From Botryococcus braunii (Eukaryota; Chlorophyta; Trebouxiophyceae), in assembly GCA_002005505.1 (NCBI GenBank), contig KV908563.1, positions 1-64,000 on the forward strand: a stretch of 64,000 nucleotides of DNA, given 5' to 3'. Under the pieces are notes generated by a model. That model was given only the letters and a program-made list of their open reading frames with translations, was not told the DNA's origin and searched no databases. The translations under genes and the position numbers were made by a program. This document shows positions 1 to 11,300 of this stretch, in pieces. Position 1 is the stretch's first letter, and the number at the start of each line of letters is the position of its first letter.

Positions 1-893
1 TCGAAGCCGTGGTAGATGCAATGTGGATGGTGGGATCGCCACTCGGTGGGGGACAATGTCAACACCATGCATGTTGCAGCCCGGAGTCTGCACGTTGATG
101 GGGGAGTACACTGCTAGCACAAGCAATCAGTTGTGGATCCTGGGCACTTTTCTTGTGATTGGTGGACTATGTGACTAGAAGGACTTGGAAATTGGAGAGG
201 ATTGAAAATTCTTCTATGTGACTGGCAGGTCTTGGACTGTCTATGTCAATAGGGGGGACTTGGACTCTCTTGGATCTTGGACCTTGGAAATTTGTGTTGT
301 TGGGACTTTTGGGAACGTTGGACTTTGTTTCTTTGTTTGTTTGTTTGTTCCTTTTGGATCATGGTTCAGAGCCAACGCAACCCGAGTCGTTCGGCATGAG
401 CTGGAATATGTACCTTATGCGGATTTGTACAGTATGTTGACTTGGGATCATCCATTACGGGAACGGGACTCATTGGGAGCATGGAACTTCTCCATGGAAG
501 TTCCCTACTTTTTGGACTTAAGCACTTTAATTATTCTTTTGTGTTGTATGTTTTTGGATTAGATTTTTATGTTCTCTTGGACTTGGGAAATTGGGACACT
601 TGTTTTTCATGTTTGAACGTTTATTTCTTCATGTTTGTTCTTCGAATAAGATTAGACGCAAGTCTACCTAGTGTACTAGAAAAGCCATAAAAAATAAATA
701 AATGGCAAGGAAGTGTTTACTTGGAGATATTCTACATTGGAAGTGGGGACCCCATGAACCACCAATTCGGCAGGGGTCAGACGGCAGTTGGAGGTTTGGG
801 CCGTCCAGTTTACCGGTTTCTCTGGTTGTTCTTCTCAGTGAAAATCCTCGAGTGGGTTTGCATGAGGACATGCAAAGGACTAAGGGGGGATAA
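1..893 (+). mobile_element. Probable 3' end of an upstream Ty3/gypsy-type element, ending in a polypurine tract
   Basis: No recognisable protein domain is seen in these 893 bases; the short open frames have skewed composition (rich in Trp, Phe, Leu) and look like chance. The last bases are informative. A purine run, AAGGGGGGA at 882-890, sits three bases upstream of a sequence beginning TGTAACGG, which is how a polypurine tract abuts a 3' LTR. The frame just before it ends in a Gly-Gly dipeptide and a stop, as many plant gypsy pol 3' ends do. I infer that this is the 3' untranslated part of a Ty3-type element whose pol lies left of the window. It would then share the LTR at 894-1371 with the element to the right. 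Confidence 0.4.
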
Positions 894-1371
894 TGTAACG
901 GAATGCGAGGATTTCCGAGCATTTCGGGACATTTGCGGGAGACGCCCTTTGGCGCCATACTGCACGCCCGTGGGAGCCACGTGGTTAGCCGCTCGAACGA
1001 GAGTAGCACCTTCCGTCGGTGATGGTTGCTTACGCCATGCATAGTTGGCACTCCGTCATTGCGTGTGTTTGATGACAATAATTGTCACCGTTAGCACGCC
1101 AGCGAGTGGACGATCTAGGGCTCTCACGAAGGATAGAGGGACAGAAGTCGTACATGGGCCGAGTCCGAATGATAGGCGTCCCTTGGCTAGGAACCCGCGT
1201 GCCGAGTAGATTAACACGAGAGGACAGAACTGGAGAAACCACAAGGGTAAGCTGTGTGGTGGGGTGGTTCTTGTAAACGCTTGCTTGCCCCAAGTGACGG
1301 ACCTCGTGTCGCGCCTCGTTCCTTGCTCCCTTCCTGCTTTACTTCCTTATAAATTCCGCTGAGTTATTACA
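894..1371 (+). repeat. Ty3/gypsy LTR (478 bp)
   Basis: The sequence starts TGTAA and ends TTACA, a 5-bp inverted terminal repeat of the TG...CA type. It is preceded by a purine tract (882-890) and followed two bases later by a primer-binding-site-like TGGTATC at 1374. A TATA-like TTATAAAT lies at about 1347, near the LTR end. The element to the right uses this copy as its 5' LTR. The purine tract on the left suggests it is also the 3' LTR of a left neighbour. No second copy is in the window, so the borders rest on these motifs only. Confidence 0.65.
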
Positions 1372-1373
1372 TT

Positions 1374-1384
1374 TGGTATCGGCG
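1374..1384 (+). promoter_or_regulatory. Primer-binding site of the Ty3/gypsy element
   Basis: TGGTATCGGCG begins two bases after the LTR end. The TGGTATC core is that of the common plant initiator-Met PBS, but the following GGCG differs from the usual AGAGC. The same 11 bases occur at the PBS position of copia family B (16870), and a one-base variant lies next to the LTR-like segment at 58889-59180. Confidence 0.6.
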
Positions 1385-1477
1385 AAAGCCGTTATCAATC
1401 CTTTGGGGTTTTCGATCAAGTTGTTGGAAGTTGGCAGATGCCGATGCAAGGATCTAACTTTGGGATGCCCCTCGTAG

Positions 1478-2743
1478 ATGAGCTCGGTGACATCAGATAG
1501 GTTTAAAAACCTTTCTGAGGACGACCGAAGCCTTTTGGAAGGTTCTTTGCGGGAAGGCTTCGAGGTTACGGATTTGTTAGAGGAGGACGTCGATTCCATG
1601 AACCCGATCGCCCCTACAACCGAGGGATCGGAAGGCAAAAGGAAGAAACGCCCCTTGTCAAAGGAAGATATTGAACAATACGTTGACGCTTTGGTTCAAG
1701 AAAAGTTGGAGGCTCGGCAGGGCGAGGCTCAAGCACCGATCCAAAAACCGGTGCAAGTGCGTGCTGCCCCTCCTTCTCTCTTTAACGGAAAACGTGGAAG
1801 TTTTATGTTTTTTGCACGGAAATTGGCATCATATGCTAAACTCACAAACGTGCCTGATGCTAAGTGGGTTGCTTTGGCAGTTCAACACTTGGAAGAAAGA
1901 CCTCTTAAAGTGTGGGATGCTTTTGTGCGTAAGTGGGAAAAAGAGGGAGGAGAGGAAGATGCCATAGAGTGGGAAGACTTTAAAGCTTTTATGTCCAAAA
2001 GATATGATGCCACTGACACAGTAGCAATAGCAAGACAAAAGCTTGACAAAGTCTACCAGGGAAATGAAAGTGTGGAGAGGTACATTGAAAGATTTGTTGC
2101 TTTGCTTTCGGATATTGAGGTGGAATATGAAATGGTAGAGCAGGATAAGTTGCACTTATTCATGAAGGGTCTTAATGTGCAGTTAAGATTGGCCAGTACC
2201 ATCAACCCCGGGACAGGGAAACCCTTCACAGACCTGGATGACTTGTGCTCCTTTGTGGTCAAGTATGAAGGTGGTTTCAAGAGTGCCCATGGGGATGCAC
2301 AGGGAGGTCCCCCCAAGAGGAGGACACTATCAAACTTCCACACCAATCTTGGTGCAGCTCATATCCCAGAGGAAGTTCAAGGGTCACCACCCTTCTGGGG
2401 AGCTGTTGGAGGACCCCCTGGTGCACCAGGGAAGGGAGGAAAGTTGGACTCTCGGAAGGTCATCCCCGCTAATAGGGAGTGTTACTTTTGCAAACAGTTG
2501 GGCCATGAAGCATGGCAATGTCAGTTGAAAAGGGAGTGGTTGGCTGCTAAAGCTAAAGCGGGAGGGTTCCAACCACCAGTCTTTCAACCGGGTTACTTTC
2601 CCTCTGCACCACAGGCCCCACCAGTGGTGGCACCAGTGCAAGGAGGGCTTCCGCCACCTCAAGGAGGGCAAGGTAATTGGCAAGGGAAAGGAAAGGGAAG
2701 AGGGAAGTGGAAGGGGAAAGGGAAGGGGAAACCCAAAACTTGA
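1478..2743 (+). CDS. gag: Ty3/gypsy Gag (capsid and nucleocapsid)
   Basis: This 421-residue protein would form the virus-like particle in which the element is reverse transcribed. After a charged N-terminus with a basic stretch (about residues 52-60), residues about 100-265 resemble the retrotransposon Gag capsid domain: a Trp/Phe-rich core followed by the ERYIERF-type segment typical of plant gypsy Gags. A CCHC zinc knuckle (C335, C338, H343, C348) follows, and then a Pro/Gln-rich and Gly/Lys-rich basic tail suited to RNA binding. The start was chosen as the first ATG after the PBS, about 93 bases downstream. The frame ends in TGA, and the protease frame continues in the same register after that stop. 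There is no frameshift inside Gag. Confidence that this is Gag is high; whether it is expressed is unknown. Confidence 0.85.
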   Translation: MSSVTSDRFKNLSEDDRSLLEGSLREGFEVTDLLEEDVDSMNPIAPTTEGSEGKRKKRPLSKEDIEQYVDALVQEKLEARQGEAQAPIQKPVQVRAAPPSLFNGKRGSFMFFARKLASYAKLTNVPDAKWVALAVQHLEERPLKVWDAFVRKWEKEGGEEDAIEWEDFKAFMSKRYDATDTVAIARQKLDKVYQGNESVERYIERFVALLSDIEVEYEMVEQDKLHLFMKGLNVQLRLASTINPGTGKPFTDLDDLCSFVVKYEGGFKSAHGDAQGGPPKRRTLSNFHTNLGAAHIPEEVQGSPPFWGAVGGPPGAPGKGGKLDSRKVIPANRECYFCKQLGHEAWQCQLKREWLAAKAKAGGFQPPVFQPGYFPSAPQAPPVVAPVQGGLPPPQGGQGNWQGKGKGRGKWKGKGKGKPKT

Positions 2744-3213
2744 CTCGCAAGGGTCATGGATCCCCATTGTTTGGCCTATTTGTCTTCACTCTCTGAACCC
2801 TTTGAGTTGGTAGTACCTAAGAAAAATTGTGCAGAGGCTTGCTTGCATGATTTCTTTGCAAAGAGAAAACATGATCCCAGCCTTGGTGCCTGCTTTGTTG
2901 TTAGCCAAAAAGTCTGGAAAAGCAGGAGGTTTTTCTTAGAGTACAGGACAAAGGCCAAACTAAAAGTTCTTGCTCGGGGATGTAGGGGAGAACAATTCAT
3001 GTTCTCGGGCAAGGCAGGAATATTTCCTTTTTCATTTGTGCTTGCATGTGTCATGCCACAACCATCTTGTCATGTAGGGCATGTGGGAAATCTCTCACCA
3101 CTCAACCTGACTTTTGCCGTTACTGTTCGAGGCATGGAGTTTCGTGCACTCATGGACACTGGGGCTACCCATTCTTTTGTCCGAGGCAAAGTACTACAAG
3201 GGCTTAGGTATCA
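2744..3213 (+). pseudogene. Ty3/gypsy protease region, truncated by a telomeric repeat
   Basis: This reading frame is in register with gag and separated from it only by the TGA at 2741-2743; the first ATG in it is at 2756. About residues 120-150 hold a retropepsin motif, DTGATHSF (Asp codon at 3155-3157), preceded by a beta-strand-like segment, which is the N-terminal half of an aspartic protease. Everything expected downstream (rest of the protease, reverse transcriptase, RNase H, integrase) is missing because the sequence breaks at 3213/3214 into telomeric repeats. The frame closes within those repeats. Translation from gag could involve stop-codon readthrough, as in some retroelements, but this is inference from the shared register and the TGA-C context. 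Confidence 0.75.
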
Positions 3214-3262
3214 TAAACCCTAAACCCTAAACCCTAAACCCTAAACCCTAAACCCTAATCCC
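3214..3262 (+). repeat. Interstitial telomeric repeat, six TAAACCC units plus one variant
   Basis: Six perfect units of TAAACCC run from 3214 to 3255, followed by TAATCCC at 3256-3262. This is the complement of the TTTAGGG telomere repeat of plants and many green algae. The tract lies exactly between a broken gypsy protease frame and a broken copia gag-pol, and the copia side begins with ATGCCCTAACC, which itself contains CCCTAA. The C-rich strand reads left to right, the orientation expected if a telomere had once capped the left end of the right-hand fragment. It is internal here, so it marks a repair or fusion junction or an assembly join. Confidence 0.95.
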
Positions 3263-3264
3263 GT

Positions 3265-4779
3265 ATGCCCTAACCTCTCATGCCAAAGTTTTCGCAACTT
3301 GCAGTTATGTGCAGGTTTGTGCGCAGCATGATGTGCAGACATAGGGTTCACACACACTTGACAAGCCACCTGATATTTGGTGGGATAAATTCCCCTCAGA
3401 ACATACAACCCATATCTTTCTACAATGCTGCACTCCCAACCCATGGGTCCCACCAGACTGCTGTAGGTCCCATTCTCACGTGGAACAAATTGAATACCAT
3501 CCCTTACCCCAGCTGATACAGACAAGAGATTTGTGCTGGCCTGTGGAACACATTGTACATTATGGAGCCACAGTAACTGCCCTTCTGCATTCACCAGACA
3601 CACACTCCCACTAGCAATGATGGAACCATGAGACTCTGATGTAGCCAACTGCAGTTGACGTGGTTCTGTGTACACTGTGGGGTTCTGCAATACACCAAAG
3701 TCATTAACCAGGTGGACAGTAGCCCCAGAGTCCACAAGCCATTCCTCGCACGAGTGCCCTATCCCACCACTTTGTAATACATTAAACGTCACACTGGGCA
3801 GTGAGATAGGAACGGCTTCTGCGTTTTTAGGACATGGAACATGGGTACTGTTGGATGCAGAGGGAACACTTGGCAGTGAATGCTTACTTCTGTCGCCAGC
3901 TTGCTCCTCTCCAGTACCCTTTTTCCATTTTGTGCACTCCTTGCTGATGTGTCCACGGCTCCCACACTCCCAGCACCTGACTTTTCGTGACCTCTTTCTG
4001 TCTTGCTCTGACTGGTCTGCCTCAGGGTCCTGGGACTTTGGGAGGACTGCCGCTGCCTTGGGAAGAGGTCGAGGGAGCTGGTCATTGAAGCCAGCACCAT
4101 AGGCATGGCTCTGCAGGATTTTTACCACATCTTCTGAGGAGCGCCCGCAACAATGCCCATAGAGTGCTCCTTTGAACTGTGCTAGCTCAGTGGGGAGACA
4201 ATCCACAATAGCATTAGTGACATCTTCGGGGTCAATGGAGTGGGAGTTGTCCAGGAGGTTCTGGAAAAGTATGAATTTTTTCATGACAAATGTCTCGAAC
4301 GTCTCCTCCCTGGTCATGTGCTCTGTTTTGAGTGTGTGTAGCCACTGGCGGTTAACAGACTTGTTGTGTCCTCCAGTGAACTTATTGGCTATGTATAACA
4401 GGGCATCAAAGGCAGAGGGCTTCATTGTCAACATAGGACTCCACTCCACTGGGACACTGCCAGTGATCAGCATCATGGCAGCAGCATTTGCTCTCGTGAA
4501 AGGAAGGGGTTTCTGAAAGGCCTCCGTGCACTCCTTGTGGATGGCTGCAGTGGTCAGATCATAAAGCCAGGACTTGAAATTCCACCCATCCTTTAATAAG
4601 GGATGGGCTACCTTAACATTTGTTGTTGATGGCTTTGTTGTGTCCTCGTGCAGTAAGGCTGTCAGTATCGAAACCACTGGGAGTGCTGTCTTCTCCTGTT
4701 CTGTGGATTGACCACCCAGACTTACAGGAGGCTGTTGGTTCAGCTGGTCCATTGGAGATGATTCCGCAGACTGGGTCAT
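3265..4779 (-). pseudogene. Copia family A gag-protease, truncated (host copy E1)
   Basis: This is the N-terminal part of a family-A Gag-Pol polyprotein read leftwards from ATG at 4779. It has the Gag domain, a CCHC knuckle (CWECGSRGHISKEC), the protease DSG motif (WLVDSGATVHLV) and the start of the pre-integrase domain, where it breaks at the telomeric tract. The rest of pol is missing. Upstream of the ATG only a 49-base leader stub (4780-4828) remains before an LTR; its missing leader half with the PBS is at 14728-14834, on the far side of a nested insertion. Sequence up to the break is open and nearly identical to the intact copies, so the copy was probably functional before insertion and truncation. 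Confidence 0.85.
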
Positions 4780-4828
4780 TGTGTGAAAGGTTATGGGTTT
4801 CTGCAAGTCTGGGTCACTTTGCAGATAT

Positions 4829-5688
4829 TGTGAAAGGTTATGGGCAGAGAGAACACCTGTAAGTCCGCAAAAGGATTTGTCAATGCACTTGTAGAGGTTT
4901 CGTCAGTCAGACCTCGACACACCCTTTGCGCGCGACTGATACAGGTTCGACAGGAGCGCCTTCCCTTGCGGCAACCAAAAAGCAAGTGCGACTGTCTCAA
5001 ACACAAATCAAATATGCAATAGCAAGCTTCAACTTGTAGCAAACAGACAGGACTTCCATTCCGTGGCACAGGATTCGGCCAACCAACGAATGACGAGTCT
5101 GTCGCCTCCAGCAGTTAAATACCTGACCGTGTTTGGCGCCCAAGGGACTCGATAAAAGTCGAGTCCCTGAAAGCTTCTCATTCCAAAAGGTCCCTAATTG
5201 GTAATCCAATACGGATGATGTGTCCTAGACAAAATACCTAAAGGTCCCATTTTCTGTACCTAATTAAACACACTGATGTGGCCGCCTAAGAATTAGTTTG
5301 ACTGACCTCGAAGACGTATTCGAGGTCCCAAAAACAAGTTCCACTGAGTGCCACGATGCTGTGTGAGTCAATGCAAAGTTGTCCAAACCTCTATGTGAAG
5401 TTACGTGAGGAAGACTGAGGTCTGTCAAGGAATTATGTCGCTTCACAGCCAAGTTCCTAGGACTAGCTGGAAGAAGTATGCAGTAGTTTGCACCTAAGGC
5501 CCAACAGTGTTGTGCCGTCCAGGGCAGCCTGGCATGCACGACTGTTTTGCCTAGGATGAGTCAGAAGAATACCTCTGAATAAGTCCAACGGTAATGCTCC
5601 CTGAGTAATTACCTGATCTAGGTCATTACTTACAACAAACAGTAATGCTCCCTAAGTAATTACCTGATCTAGGTCATTACCTACAACA
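4829..5688 (-). repeat. Family A LTR, short form, 860 bp (3' LTR of E2)
   Basis: It runs from the complement of CTTTCACA to the complement of TGTTGTAGG. It is followed at 5689 by the complement of the AAGGGGAAG polypurine tract, so it is the 3' LTR of the element to its right. It has two 51-bp units at its U3 end and a single copy of the 237-bp block. Confidence 0.9.
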
Positions 5689-5874
5689 CTTCCCCTTGGA
5701 CGTTTCAGAGGTCCAGCTATTGTACTACTTCTCAGGCAACGCCCACTGTAGTACATGCTTCTGGGTCAGGCGTGCTTCGGGGAGTTACTAGTGAAGGAGG
5801 TAGCTAATCTCCTCACCCTCCGCCTTTGCCCGTGGTCACTCGGTCGTGGTGAACACCAGCCGGAGAATAAGACG
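5689..5874 (-). other. Family A 3' untranslated region and polypurine tract (E2)
   Basis: These 186 bases lie between the pol stop and the 3' LTR. The purine tract, read on the minus strand as AAGGGGAAG, touches the LTR directly and would prime plus-strand DNA synthesis. No coding signal is seen here. Confidence 0.75.
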
Positions 5875-8800
5875 TCACTCGCGTGAAACGACACCAAGTG
5901 TATTGCGATGAATCTTGAACAACACAGGGACGAGTGGTTTCGTAAAGATGTCCGCCACATTCTTCTGGGTGGGTACATACTTCACGTCCACGTCACCCTG
6001 AATGACAGCAGCACGTGCATGGTGAAATGCCACAGCAACATGCTTGGTGTACTTGGAATTTACAAGATTCCGTAAATTCCGAACACACCCAGAGTTATCA
6101 ATGAACAGAGGAGGTTTCCACACATCAACATGAATCTCCTCCAAGAAACCGCGAAGCCAAATGGCTTCTTTGACAGCATGACTAGCAGCTCGAAACTCTG
6201 ATTCCACTGTTGATGTAGCAGTGGCACTTTGTTTCTTGCTGCCCCAAACAACTGACCCACCATAAACTTGGAACACGAAACCTGTAGTGGATGCTCGCAT
6301 ATCTAGATCACCCGCATAGTCGGCATCGACATAACCCTCAAGAGGAGATGTGCCCCCACCAAGCTGGAGTGCAAGATCCCGAGTGTCCTTCAAATACCGG
6401 ACCACTCGAAGACCTTCTTGCATATGTGCAGTGGTAGGTGTGCCTCTATACCGTGAAAGAACCCCTACCGCATGAGCAATATCAGGACGTGTGGTATTAG
6501 CTAAATACAGAAGAGAGCCAATCAGCTCACAGTAACGATGCCCGGGTTCCAAAGCAACCCCAGCCCCATCAATGGGATTGGACTGAGTGGAGTGACTGGT
6601 GTGCACAAATGATTTACTCATGGGTGTGTCATAGGCCCGTGTGTCACCACTAAGTCCAAAACTGTCCACCAATGCATCTATCTTCAGCCCACTACTCATC
6701 CACATCAGCTTCCGCTCTCGATCTCGAACAATCTGACATCCCAGGAAATCCTTGACTTCCCCAAGATCATGAATAGAAAACTCTTTCCCTATAGTCTCCT
6801 TAAAGGCCAATACACGTGGGAGAGCCTTTGACATGATCAGCATGTCGTCTACAAAGAGAACCAAATACACAGGATCTTCCCCTGGAACATTTGACACATA
6901 GATTCCTGCATCTGACATGCATGCAGTAAATCCATGTTTAGCCAGTGTGGCATCAAGCGTATGATACCAGGCACGTGGAGCTTGTTTGAGGCCGTACAGA
7001 GCCTTACGCAAGCGACACACTTGGGGACCACCATTGTGAAATCCTGGAGGTTGAGTAACGTAAACCTCTTCCTCCAGATCCCCATTCAAAAAGGCCGTTT
7101 TTATATCGAGCTGATGAATTTCCATATCCTCAGCAGCTGCCTTACACAGAAGAACACGTCGAGCCCCAAAGCTACTGGTGGGTGCGAAGACCTCGTCCAC
7201 ATCAATACCCTGAATTTGACGACATCCTTGTGCAACAAGACGAGCTTTGTACCTTATAACATTACCATGGGCATCGACTTTAACAGAATAGATCCAGTGA
7301 ACTGGGATGACTTTCTTTCCTCTGGGTCTTTCAGTGTACTCAAAGCACTCATGAGCATCGAGAGAGTTCTTCTCCTCGATCATGGCTTGTTCCCAAAACA
7401 CCCACTGATCAGACATTCGTGCCTCACGATAGTTACTTGGTACAGGAATCTTGCTAAATCTCACTCCTGCAGGACTAGCAAGGCAAGCACGTAGAAAAGC
7501 AATACTGGCAGGTTCACTGGCATCCCCTCCTGAATCCGCCGTACGGAACACACATGAAGGCATCTCCCCACTGGGTTCTGCCCCATCTTGCTCATGCAAA
7601 ATGTCTCTAACAATCCTGGCAGATCCTGCCCATGGATTATCTGAGCTCTGCCTTGTGGCAGATGGCAGATTATCAAAGAATGCAACCTTGCCTCTGGATC
7701 TCATCTGACCCACTACTCTCCGTGCTTCCTGACTCCCGCTCTCATCTTCTCTCACAGCAGCAGCAGTTATCATCTCTTCATGTTCACATACCATCTCAGA
7801 ATGGTCCACTGCGTCATGCACATTGCTAACTCGAAGTCGAGTTTCACGATCAGATTCACATTTTGCATTAACAAGCCTCCCTACAGCCTCATCACGTACA
7901 TGCATAGCAACAGCATTGTCATCGCTACACTGATCAACAGCACTTGAATCACCCTCCACTGCAGAGTCAGTGTCAACTCCAGTACCCCTCCCAGTACATT
8001 CTGCTTCTCCTGCTTCCCCTATGTCTCCTGCTTCCCCTGGTTCCCTGGACGTTGTAATCCCCCCTTCTTCTGTACTGATGTCATCATGTACAGTGACGGT
8101 GGTAGGAGCTTCATCAGCAGCTTCGATCCCAGCCTGCTCTGTGATGTCACCAGACTTGGGTTGCTGTTTACGAGCATTTCGTTGCTGCAGACGCTCTGCA
8201 CGTGTCAAAGCTCCAGGCTGCAGCTGGAAACGTGCCGTACCACCAGGCCAGGGGAATGCGCCCGGGGTGCGTGAAGTTGGAGACTTGGCCAGTGGTACTG
8301 CCATGAGTCTCAGTCGGGCTATGGTGCGAATCCCTCCACTGGTGGTTGGTGCAGAGGTCCCATGCCTGGTAGCAGCATGCATGCGCCTGGGCACCTCACT
8401 GACTCCAGGTGATTGGCTTGAGGATGCTGGACGAGGCGCTGTAGAGCCAGGAGACGCCACTGGGGATGACGCGGCGGGGGCGCAGGGTGCAGTGAGGTTG
8501 GAGTGCCTAGTGCGCGCAGGGGGTGCACAAGGTGCGCGGGGTGCAGTGGGGTCTGGATGCAGTCGGGCAGTTTGAGGGCGAGCTGGGGAGGGTTCATCGT
8601 CCTCGCTACTGTTGTCCTCCATGGGAATTGTTGCCTCAGTGGATGCAGGGGTCTCCAATTCCACAGGATTCAGGTCCTGGTCCAGGCTGGGTCCCAATTG
8701 AGGTGAGGCTGGGTCCGGATCCAGGCTAGATCCAGGCTGGGTTGCAGATACAGGACCGGGCCCAGCAGCTTGCAGCCCAATGGCAGACGCACCACTCTGG

Positions 8801-11150
8801 CTCTCCACAAAATGTACACTCGGAGACACCACTGTCCTACCAGGCAGTCGGACCTTGTACCCCTTGGTGTGTGGACAGTATCCCACAAACATACCTGCCT
8901 CAGACTGTGCACCCAAAGATGACACCTGGTGTTTGGCATGTTTCACGTATGCCAAACAGCCCCACTTGCGCAAATGGGACAGATCAGGGACAGAGCCAGT
9001 GAACATTTCAAATGGGGTTTTCTCCTGACCAGAGACTGGCATCACATTATGTAAATATGCAGCAGTAAGCATTGCATCCACCCAAAGACTCTCATCTGCC
9101 TGAACACCCAACAGCAATGTTCTGGCCTTCTCTTTCAATGTTCGATTCATTCTCTCAGCAACTCCATTCTGCTGTGGAGTATACGCGGCAGAGGTCTCAG
9201 TGTGAATGCCATTCTCTGTACAGAACCCATGAAACGTTTTATTCAAGAACTCTGTGCCCCTGTCAGTCCTAACCGCCTTAACCTTGGATTCTGTCTGTCT
9301 CTCCCAGTATGTAATAGTGTCTGTCAAATGAGATGCAATGGTAGCCTTGCTAGTGACTGGTAACACTGAAACGAAATTAGACAACTCATCCACTACTGTG
9401 ACAGAAAACTTTTCCCCTTCAACGCCAGGAGTTGACATGGCACCAACCGTATCCGCATGTATTCGATGCAGTACTCGAGGCGGCTCATGTGAACTTGGCT
9501 TGAAAGATGGTTTACACTGCTTTCCCCGAACACAAGGGTCACAGTGAGTATCGCACTTTGAACAAGGAAGAAGGGACACAGGTATCCCAGTACACAACTC
9601 CTCCCTGCTCAAACGCTCTGTGGCTGTCTTCCCAGGATGCCCTAACCTCTCATGCCAAAGTTTTCGCAACTTGCAGTTATGTGCAGGTTTGTGCGCAGCA
9701 TGATGTGCAGACATAGGGTTCACACACACTTGACAAGCCACCTGATATTTGGTGGGATAAATTCCCCTCAGAACATACAACCCATATCTTTCTACAATGC
9801 TGCACTCCCAACCCATGGGTCCCACCAGACTGCTGTAGGTCCCATTCTCACGTGGAACAAATTGAATACCATCCCTTACCCCAGCTGATACAGACAAGAG
9901 ATTTGTGCTGGCCTGTGGAACACATTGTACATTATGGAGCCACAGTAACTTCCCTTCTGCATTCACCAGACACACACTCCCACTAGCAATGATGGAACCA
10001 TGAGACTCTGATGTAGCCAACTGCAGTTGACGTGGTTCTGTGTACACTGTGGGGTTCTGCAATACACCAAAGTCATTAACCAGGTGGACAGTAGCCCCAG
10101 AGTCCACAAGCCATTCCTCGCACGAGTGCCCTATCCCACCACTTTGTAATACATTAAACGTCACACTGGGCAGTGAGATAGGAACGGCTTCTGCGTTTTT
10201 AGGACATGGAACATGGGTACTGTTGGATGCAGAGGGAACACTTGGCAGTGAATGCTTACTTCTGTCGCCAGCTTGCTCCTCTCCAGTACCCTTTTTCCAT
10301 TTTGTGCACTCCTTGCTGATGTGTCCACGGCTCCCACACTCCCAGCACCTGACTTTTCGTGACCTCTTTCTGTCTTGCTCTGACTGGTCTGCCTCAGGGT
10401 CCTGGGACTTTGGGAGGACTGCCGCTGCCTTGGGAAGAGGTGAGGGAGCTGGTCATTGAAGCCAGCACCATAGGCATGGCTCTGCAGGATTTTTACCACA
10501 TCTTCTGAGGAGCGCCCGCAACAATGCCCATAGAGTGCTCCTTTGAACTGTGCTAGCTCAGTGGGGAGACAATCCACAATAGCATTAGTGACATCTTCGG
10601 GGTCAATGGAGTGGGAGTTGTCCAGGAGGTTCTGGAAAAGTATGAATTTTTTCATGACAAATGTCTCGAACGTCTCCTCCCTGGTCATGTGCTCTGTTTT
10701 GAGTGTGTGTAGCCACTGGCGGTTAACAGACTTGTTGTGTCCTCCAGTGAACTTATTGGCTATGTATAACAGGGCATCAAAGGCAGAGGGCTTCATTGTC
10801 AACATAGGACTCCACTCCACTGGGACACTGCCAGTGATCAGCATCATGGCAGCAGCATTTGCTCTCGTGAAAGGAAGGGGTTTCTGAAAGGCCTCCGTGC
10901 ACTCCTTGTGGATGGCTGCAGTGGTCAGATCATAAAGCCAGGACTTGAAATTCCACCCATCCTTTAATAAGGGATGGGCTACCTTAACATTTGTTGTTGA
11001 TGGCTTTGTTGTGTCCTCGTGCAGTAAGGCTGTCAGTATCGAAACCACTGGGAGTGCTGTCTTCTCCTGTTCTGTGGATTGACCACCCAGACTTACAGGA
11101 GGCTGTTGGTTCAGCTGGTCCATTGGAGATGATTCCGCAGACTGGGTCAT
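5875..11150 (-). pseudogene. gag-pol: Copia family A Gag-Pol, one frameshift (copy E2)
   Basis: This is a complete polyprotein region from ATG at 11150 to the stop at 5875, with Gag, CCHC knuckle, protease DSG, integrase with its DD35E triad, reverse transcriptase with FVDD, and RNase H. It would be the same length as the intact copies but for one missing base near 10441, where AGAGGTGAGGG stands against AGAGGTCGAGGG in the others. The frame breaks in the linker just before the zinc knuckle, so Gag can be made only in part and Pol not as a fusion. No other interruption is visible in the 1429-codon downstream frame. The single change suggests very recent inactivation or a consensus error. Confidence 0.9.
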
Positions 11151-11300
11151 TGTGTGAAAGGTTATGGGTTTCTGCAGTCTGGGTCACTTTGCAGATATGA
11201 ATCGTTCTGGATATGACGTGCAGCAGGTATTCAAGGCGGACTCCTCGTACTCTGCAACCTTGGCTTCGGCGTAGCTCGATGGGCAGGTGGGCCCATAACC
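11151..11300 (-). other. Family A 5' leader with primer-binding site (E2)
   Basis: The PBS, read on the minus strand as GGTTATGGGCCCACC, occupies 11286-11300 next to the LTR. The leader between PBS and gag is about 135 bases and ends with a copy of the LTR terminus CCCATAACCTTTCACA two bases before the ATG. See the PBS of the intact copy at 29304 for the interpretation. Confidence 0.8.

Noticed and set aside
218..1293. Short open frames in the left gypsy flank and LTR as host genes
   Set aside because: Overlapping, of skewed composition, without motifs, and lying in an element's 3' region and LTR.
3214..3262. A true chromosome end
   Set aside because: Only seven units, with transposon sequence on both sides, so it is interstitial in this assembly.
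5900..11150. Plus-strand open frames of 66-201 codons opposite the minus-strand gag-pol (and the same set opposite the other copies)
   Set aside because: They are shadows of the conserved gag-pol reading frame and carry no recognisable domain.
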